Positions 58,201 to 64,000 of a stretch of DNA of 64,000 nucleotides are shown piece by piece (the first letter of the stretch is position 1; each line of letters starts with the position of its first letter). This stretch comes from Hydractinia symbiolongicarpus (lineage: Eukaryota; Cnidaria; Hydrozoa; Anthoathecata; Hydractiniidae). The notes under the pieces are model-generated. The model worked only from the letters and a program-made list of their open reading frames with translations, ran no database searches and had not been told where the DNA came from. Both the position numbers and the translations under genes were made by a program. The stretch spans positions 14,776,851-14,840,850 of the forward strand of contig NC_079877.1 of assembly GCF_029227915.1 (NCBI RefSeq). Reading direction: 5' to 3'.

Positions 58201-59810
58201 TTAAATAAATCTATTGACATATCTGTTCTGGTTCCGCAAAATACACAGGAGTGTCGCCAGAGTAATCATGAAGACGAGGTTTATTATGAACATTTTATTT
58301 TTCACAGCGTGTTTTTGCTGAAAAGAAGACTTTACCACAAGATTTTCACTTTTTAGTCAAGCTTTATTTCCATATTTTCTAAAATTGCGGATGCAGATAA
58401 AATTAAAGAGGCTAGTAGTAGTAAGGGCGAAAACGAAATTTTTCTCGTGGTGTGGAGTGTGCAGCTTTTGTTCACACTGCCTTTTATATTTTAAACGATG
58501 ACAGAAATGAGTATACAACAGCTCATGATCATTCATAAGCCAAGTTCTATTTAACACAAAATTCCTTAGTCAATATATTTATACTTCAGGAGTAAATGGA
58601 AGATCACATCAGGGAACCTTCCAATAATATTGTTGTGCTGAAAAATTAAATTATGGATCTTAACAGAAAATCAATTCATACCAGAGCAAAGCATTTTCTT
58701 TAAACAGTATAAACATCACAACACTTCGAAAGCTTTGCAGGGGTTATCCTCCAATGAAAGTATCACATTCATATCAAAGTTATGGGCTGGTTACGTGACG
58801 TTTAACAGCGGGTAACACAGTTACTTGTGACTTAACCAGACATTTCAACGTCAACACCCGTCTAGTTAGTTAATAAAAAAATAATTTTAATATCCACAAA
58901 AGAAGTTAAGTAGTTTATGTGTGCTGTAAATCCATAAGCATATGTAATATGCTCCTGTAAAGTTTTTCATGTATATTTATGCCCTGTTGGTCTAATGACT
59001 ATGACACTTCAAATCCTGGATAGGGTTAGGAAAAACATAATTATCTTGTATCTACCACAACCAGGTAATAATGAGTATATGATAGCTATGTATATAGCTA
59101 ATTGTGAGGACAATTGGTATTCATCGAATTGTAGGGGGTAGTGTTAAATACATTCATCACTTTCATTCATAGATAGGGCACAACATTGCCTTGTCAAGAA
59201 AAGGCAGCTAGCTATAAGTACTTGTTTGTCTTGACATGTCTCAAATCATCTTTTCAGAACACGACTTGCAAACCTAGGCGACCTGATGACACTCTCCCTA
59301 ATACCATAAGTATTGCGACCTTCGTCGGGACATGTAGGTATATTAATAGTGGTCCTATCATTTATATATACAGTATAAACTCGAAGGATGAGGTCAGCAT
59401 GTGTGCCAGATGTTTTTTACTTGTAAACAAACAAAATCTACTTTAGTTTAGGAACACGCAACGATCATAAGTCTTTCAAACCATTACCTGTTTTGGTGTG
59501 AGGTAATAATTCTTGAAACTGATCCATACTGCACTCAAGTGTAGCCAAAAATAACAAAAATGTATAAATTTGTTAAGTAATTTGTGCACTTTCCCGCTAC
59601 AAATTTAAATAGTTCATAATAAACCTTGTTTTCATGCTGCGCTTTCATTTTAAGCCGCCACGGTTAATTGTGAACATGTGATATGGAAAAGAGCTTATTA
59701 AGATATTGACGTTATGTTAATGTTATTATATCACTTCGCCTACATCAAAGAAATATAAGCTCATCCAATTTGCCTTTCACAGACACACGTACTCTCTTAT
59801 TATTATAGAG

Positions 59811-59996
59811 ATGGCTGGGACATACAAATGAGAAATAGAAATAACCACACACTCCATTTACTCGAAGTTCACTGTACAAAAATTAAGGCCTGCTACCAAC
59901 CACAAGTCTTTGCACTATATAAAGTGCAATATGACGGTGGTATGGCTGGGACATAAAAAACAAGAGACAGAAACAACCACACACTCGATATAATCG
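59811..59996. repeat. Two-copy direct repeat, 131-bp offset
   Basis: ATGGCTGGGACATA, followed by GAGAAATAGAAATAACCACA in the first copy (59811) and GAGACAGAAACAACCACA in the second (59942). No coding content. Confidence 0.75.
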
Positions 59997-60793
59997 CTGC
60001 GTAACTAAAACATAGGATAAGTAAAAAAAACAGGCTATAAAAACGTAGACAATTATGAAAACAAGCACTAAGAACACAGACAGAGACTTAAAAAAACGAC
60101 TGAGTAGAATAAAAACACAAGAGGAACAATATACGCAAATTTACTAAATCACTTTTTACAAACCACACCACAAGTACTATAAGCAACATAAAACTAACGT
60201 TACAACACAGAACTCAAAATAATTTTTCTTTTATTTAATGTAACCCAAAGCAGCAGTCGCAAAGTACTAGATGCAAACTAATTATCGGTATGTTAGGTAC
60301 CTCTAAGGAGAATGCAATGCTTACTCCGTGTGTTGCTTACACACAGAAGCAACTAATGGATATTTTTTTCAGGCTGATGTTGTTATTTCTTACTCTAGGA
60401 GTTTTTGGATTGAAATTTTTCTCTCTATTTCCATGCATTGCCTGCGAAAACATATCAGATGCGACATATCAAAACTTTTAATTTACCAAAATTTGTTTCA
60501 TTAATTTATGCATAAAAATTCATCAGCAGTAGAAGTATATTCACACCTATAATTCCTATTTATTTATGTTTCCTGCATTATCTACTTTAACTTTGTGTGT
60601 TATTTTATCAATACTTTACAGATGCTAGTTATGACATGAACACGAGGCGTAAGAGGAGTACGAGAATCAAAACAACTAAACTTTATTTTAAATACTATTG
60701 CCTACACCAAAATAATCAAACCATATTACACAAGGTAAATATAAATTATATATTGCTTTTCACCCTAAAAAACTGTTATTTTATTTAATTTGT

Positions 60794-61902
60794 TTATTCA
60801 TCAGATTCATCTCCATATGGTCCATATCCTGTAGAAATTCCCTTTGCAGTTGGAACTGATCCACGAATTCCAAGACCTGATCGGATTCCGACTAATCCGT
60901 GTCTTCTAAGACCACCTCCAACAAGAATATTTTTGCCAACCAAGCCTCGCCCACCAAGACCTGATCCAATGATTCCTCTGCTTCCAGCCAACCCATATCC
61001 TCCGTATCCTTTACCTCCAACTAAACCACGTCCAGCTAATCCTATACCTGCAAGACCTGATCCAATAAGGACTTTCCGTCCTCCTTGTCCTCCAATGATT
61101 CCAGCCCTTCCTAATTTACCAATACCGGAAACAACATTGATTCTGCTACCACTTCGGATACCAACCTTACCTAGTCCGCCTAAACCTCCCGAGACACGTT
61201 CTCCGACGATTCCACTGCCTCGTCTGATAGCATACCGAGCGTGTCCGTAACCAGAATATCCGTAACTACTGCGTCCATATGATCCGTATAAGCTTGGATC
61301 CCTTTCTGCATTTTCGTCTTCATCTTCTGTCATTTCGTCCCTTTCATCTCCATATGGACCATATCCAACAGAAACTCCTTTTCCAGTTGTAATAGATCCT
61401 CGTACTCCAAGAGCAGATCGACCTCCAACTAAACCGTGTCCTCCAAAGCCGGCTCCAAGATGCCCACTTTTTTCAACTAAACCTCGCCCACCAAGACCTG
61501 ATCCAATGATTCCTCCGCGTCCAGCTAATCCGTATCCTCCGTATCCTTTACCTCCAACTAAACCACGTCTAGCTAATCCTATACCTGCAAGACCTGATCC
61601 AACAAGGATTTGGCGTCCTCCTAGTCGTCGTCCTCCAATGATTCCAGCCCGTCCTAATTTACCAATACCGGAACCAACATTGATTCTGTTACCACTTCCT
61701 AAGACACGGCTTCCGACGATTTCACTGCCTCGTCTGATTCCATAACGAGCGTTTCCGTAACCAGAATATCTGTAACCACTGCGGCGATATGGTGTGTATA
61801 CGCTTGGGTCATTTTCTTGATCGTCATATTCTTCGTCCTCATCTTCTGTCGTTTCGCTTTCATCCATTTCTGGATCCTCTTCTTGATTGATAAAATCGTC
61901 CA
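60794..61902 (-). CDS. Gly-rich protein exon 3: two-repeat body
   Basis: Acceptor TTTTTTTATTTTAG before 61902; stop TAA at 60796-60794. Open for 1109 nt. The two internal repeats align in amino acids and DNA; TCATCTCCATATGG marks equivalent points at 60808 and 61344. Confidence 0.9.
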
Positions 61903-62374
61903 CTAAAATAAAAAAACTCTTCATGCAAATGTTGTCTCTTAACATTTTATTTCGACCAAGGTACCTTACGTTTTAAAAATTTGATGTAAGCTTGAAACCG
62001 TACCTGCATCGGCAATGTCTTCTGTTTCTTCCACTCCATTTGCTAATGTGGTAAATAAAAATGATAAATAATTCATCATTATAAATGTAGAAGCAAATTG
62101 ATAGTGTTTTAAACGTAACATCTTAGGACAATTTTGTTTCCAAGTTGTGAATGATGCGTTTTAACGAGTTAAAGTTTTCGAATTTTTTAGCAAGAATTTG
62201 TTGTCTATGGAATTGGTTTATTAACCAACATTTATTTCTTTTTTTATTTACGGTTAACTGAAATGCCTGAATTCTCATGACTGCAATATACAATAGAAAG
62301 TAAAATAAGATTAAAAGCAGCCTACCAAATGTTGTTCCCAACAAGAAACATATCAGCAAAACGACAATTTTCAT
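60794..62374 (-). CDS. Secreted acidic/Gly-rich repeat protein (three exons, intact)
   Basis: Exons 62374-62326, 62042-62004 and 61902-60794 join in phase 1 at GT-AG sites to give about 398 residues. Residues 1-16 (MKIVVLLICFLLGTTF) are a signal peptide. A short acidic linker (NGVEETEDIADA, VDDFINQEEDPE) follows. The rest is two long repeats of about 179 residues: acidic block (TEDEDEEYDDQ; TEDEDENAE), SGYRYSGYG / SSYGYSGYG Tyr-Gly block, GIGKLGRAGIIGG, GSGLAGIGLA, GGKGYGGYGLAG, and the end GYGPYGDE. No Cys in the mature part, no catalytic domain. Composition suggests an extracellular structural or adhesive protein, for example in perisarc or mucus; this is inference. DNA repeat period is about 536 bp. 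Proline-rich frames on the opposite strand are artefacts of this gene. Confidence 0.85.
62004..62042 (-). CDS. Gly-rich protein exon 2: acidic propeptide-like linker
   Basis: 39-nt phase 1-1 micro-exon between acceptor TACCACATTAG and donor GCAG|GTACGG, encoding NGVEETEDIADA. Confidence 0.8.
62326..62374 (-). CDS. Gly-rich protein exon 1: signal peptide
   Basis: ATG at 62374; donor TTTG|GTAGGC at 62326/62325. The 49-nt exon encodes a hydrophobic leader with a Phe-Ala junction to exon 2 (TTF-AN), a plausible signal-peptidase site. Confidence 0.85.
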
Positions 62375-62693
62375 TTTGGATGTTCTAAAATGAATATTTC
62401 AATTATGTAATAGGACATTACGAGCTACTCTATTTACCTTGAGAGTTTCCTTGAGACCATATCTTGTTAAAGTGCGCTAACTGCGTCTATCTGGCTGTAT
62501 TTTACGCTAATTAATTTCCATTGTTCTGGCGTTGTTGTTAGCATTTATAACTTATCCGTGCAAACTATTGAAATTGATAATATTACTTATTTCATTAAGA
62601 GCGATGAATTTTACCGTTCATCGAATTGTCTTTTTTCATTTTTTGGTGTCTACAATTGGATTTGTTCAAGAGACTAAAAACTAGCTTTTGCTA

Positions 62694-63432
62694 TCTCTTA
62701 TAATAATGCGGAGTGTATGTGACGGTCATAGTGAATATCGCCATTTTCCTTTGATGTCGCCGAAATTTTCCCTGAAGTCGCCGAAAAAAGTCTCAAATGT
62801 TAAATTTTATGACGTTAGGGCGCGACGTCAATAACACTACTACTAACGTCAATATCCTATATTAAATTAATGAAGCCATTACAGTGCACTTAAATATTTG
62901 AGGCCAAATAACTTGAAAACGAGGTGGTGACGTCAATAATTTTTCACCGCGTTGGTAAATAGGGACCAAATAGGACCAATTTGGGTAATTTTCCCAAACC
63001 TGGATTCCTGAATCCGTTTTGGAATGGACGGGTTGATGAGGTCATCAAAAATCATTTAAACCCCCATATCTTCGTAACCGTTTGTGAAAAGCACATCATC
63101 ATATACATTTTCTTGATCAGCGTTTAAAGAAGTATACGTTAAAGGCAACAGGTATACAAATTTCCATGAAATAATTTTGTGTGTTTTCGCGGGTCTTTGC
63201 TGACGTCAGCATAATTTTTAAACCCTTCTATATCATTAACCGTTCATGAAAATCACATGATCACATCTTCATGAGCGTGTCGAGCTCTACACAATAGAGA
63301 CAACGGATAAACTTAATTTCGTCAATTTGTTTTTGCATATGCACTGCTGACATCAGCAAAAGGTCTAAAATAACCAATTTTTACATTGCCCCTCCTGCTT
63401 AAGTGGATTTCTCCACGGGCCTTATCGACTAG
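62694..63432 (+). mobile_element. Non-autonomous Helitron (739 bp)
   Basis: 5' A|TCTCTTATAATAATGCGG at 62694. 3' end: hairpin GTGGATTTCTCCAC (63402-63415), then GGGCCTTATCGACTAG ending at 63432, followed by host T. No ORF. Interior has two to three GACGTCA-rich blocks (62800, 62930, 63200, 63350). The same terminal words occur in the 43-kb Helitrons. Confidence 0.82.
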
Positions 63433-64000
63433 TGATTACTATTACTTTGTTTAAAAAGCAAAATAAAATGGACACTTCTCAGAATGAAAAACATATTTTT
63501 CAAGTTATAGATCGCGATATAAGTAATACTCTTTGCCTACCTTTTTTAAAGAATATTTAAATTAGCTTTTCTTTCTTCTTCTCGCAATTAAATCGTACTC
63601 GATTTGTGTAAGATGTTGCCACTTCGTTCCTTTTAACCTTTTCCAACCAACCACAAAGCGTGTTCAGTTTTAAAGGTGATGCAACAAAGAATGGTAATGA
63701 CAGGAATTGTTACTATGTGTCTTGTGAGTAGAGCGTGGTTGGTCATTTAAAAACCATGCCTTTTAAGCGTTACTAAGAATGTTGGACATGATGGAGTTGT
63801 AATTATTTGTTAATAATAATACTTTGCATTTGTTCATTTTTGTTTTTACTTTTATTACTGTTGTTGTTGTTGTTGTTATTGTGGTCCTTGTCTTTCTTTT
63901 TATTTTCATTCTACTTAGTAAAATCAGTTAACTAAATTTAGCAAAAATTCCTAAAACAGTTATGAAAACATAGTGTAGTATCCAAATAAAAACATAAATA
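63433..64000. other. Non-genic window end
   Basis: AT-rich sequence with a short TTG trinucleotide run (63861-63877). Nothing else supported. Confidence 0.5.

Larger units (their letters stand above)
53444..60793. other. Long non-genic interval
   Basis: No exon series, domain or RNA gene could be supported over about 7.3 kb. Items seen: dispersed repeat 54100-54510, a perfect hairpin at 55160-55205, a segment near 58980-59100 related to 16437-16545, and a two-copy direct repeat (ATGGCTGGGACATA at 59811 and 59942). Short frames here have no recognisable homology. Confidence 0.45.

Noticed and set aside
60933-61745. Proline-rich open frames on the plus strand
   Set aside because: They are antisense to the Gly-rich gene; Gly codons GGN/GGA read as Pro on the other strand.

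Overview
The window is AT-rich eukaryotic DNA with short exons separated by GT-AG introns, many microsatellites and dense old transposon copies. The gene content points to a cnidarian, most likely a colonial hydrozoan close to Hydractinia. It contains two paralogous immunoglobulin-superfamily receptor genes and a third relic, whose exon series (V-like domain, I-set-like domain, FN3-like domain plus stalk, transmembrane helix, ITAM-like tail) resembles the Alr genes of the Hydractinia allorecognition complex. This assignment rests on recognition of the domain plan, not on a search. Layout: 0.28-5.9 kb, Alr-like gene A (minus strand), with a frameshift in its V-like exon. 5.9-14.2 kb, no gene, with a probable decayed Helitron, an ACGG microsatellite, 89-bp tandem repeats and a hairpin. 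14.2-14.8 kb, a pseudo-exon of a third Alr-like copy whose splice donor abuts a roughly 280-bp TTTG/CAAA microsatellite. 15.4-15.9 kb, a dispersed repeat whose partner is at 54.1-54.5 kb. 19.3-19.6 kb, a HIRAN-like ORF relic. 21.6-24.25 kb, a decayed hAT transposon with both terminal inverted repeats. 25.3-26.7 kb, three 3' exons of a fibrinogen-related secreted protein (minus strand). 27.0-34.3 kb, a nearly complete Helitron2/Helentron-type rolling-circle transposon: hydrophobic leader, 2A-like GDIESNPGP, OTU protease, Helitron N-terminal region, HUH Rep and Pif1-like helicase, broken by several stops and frameshifts, then 144-bp tandem repeats.

34.3-38.9 kb is non-genic and holds a TA-flanked MITE, a piggyBac-type MITE copy and a 1.6-kb element with CGACGT-rich ends. 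38.9-42.8 kb is Alr-like gene B (minus strand), with all domain exons open but a stop codon inside the ITAM-like pair. 42.2 and 49.8 kb carry copies of a tRNA-derived SINE. 43.1-45.1 kb holds two non-autonomous Helitrons joined head to tail at a CTAG/TC junction. 48.1-48.8 kb is a piggyBac-type MITE flanked by TTAA. 50.95-53.44 kb is a decayed PIF/Harbinger element with convergent transposase and Myb/SANT-like genes. 53.4-60.8 kb shows no convincing gene. 60.8-62.4 kb is an intact three-exon gene for a secreted acidic and Gly-rich repeat protein (minus strand). 62.7-63.4 kb is a non-autonomous Helitron with clear TC and CTAG ends.

The biological core is therefore a small receptor cluster of Alr type in decay or diversification (A, the 14.5-kb relic, B, all on the minus strand), spread apart by transposons. 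Gene models were assembled by eye from splice sites and codon phase. First exons of A, B and the fibrinogen-related gene were not found. Frameshifts could be assembly errors; substitution stops are less likely to be.
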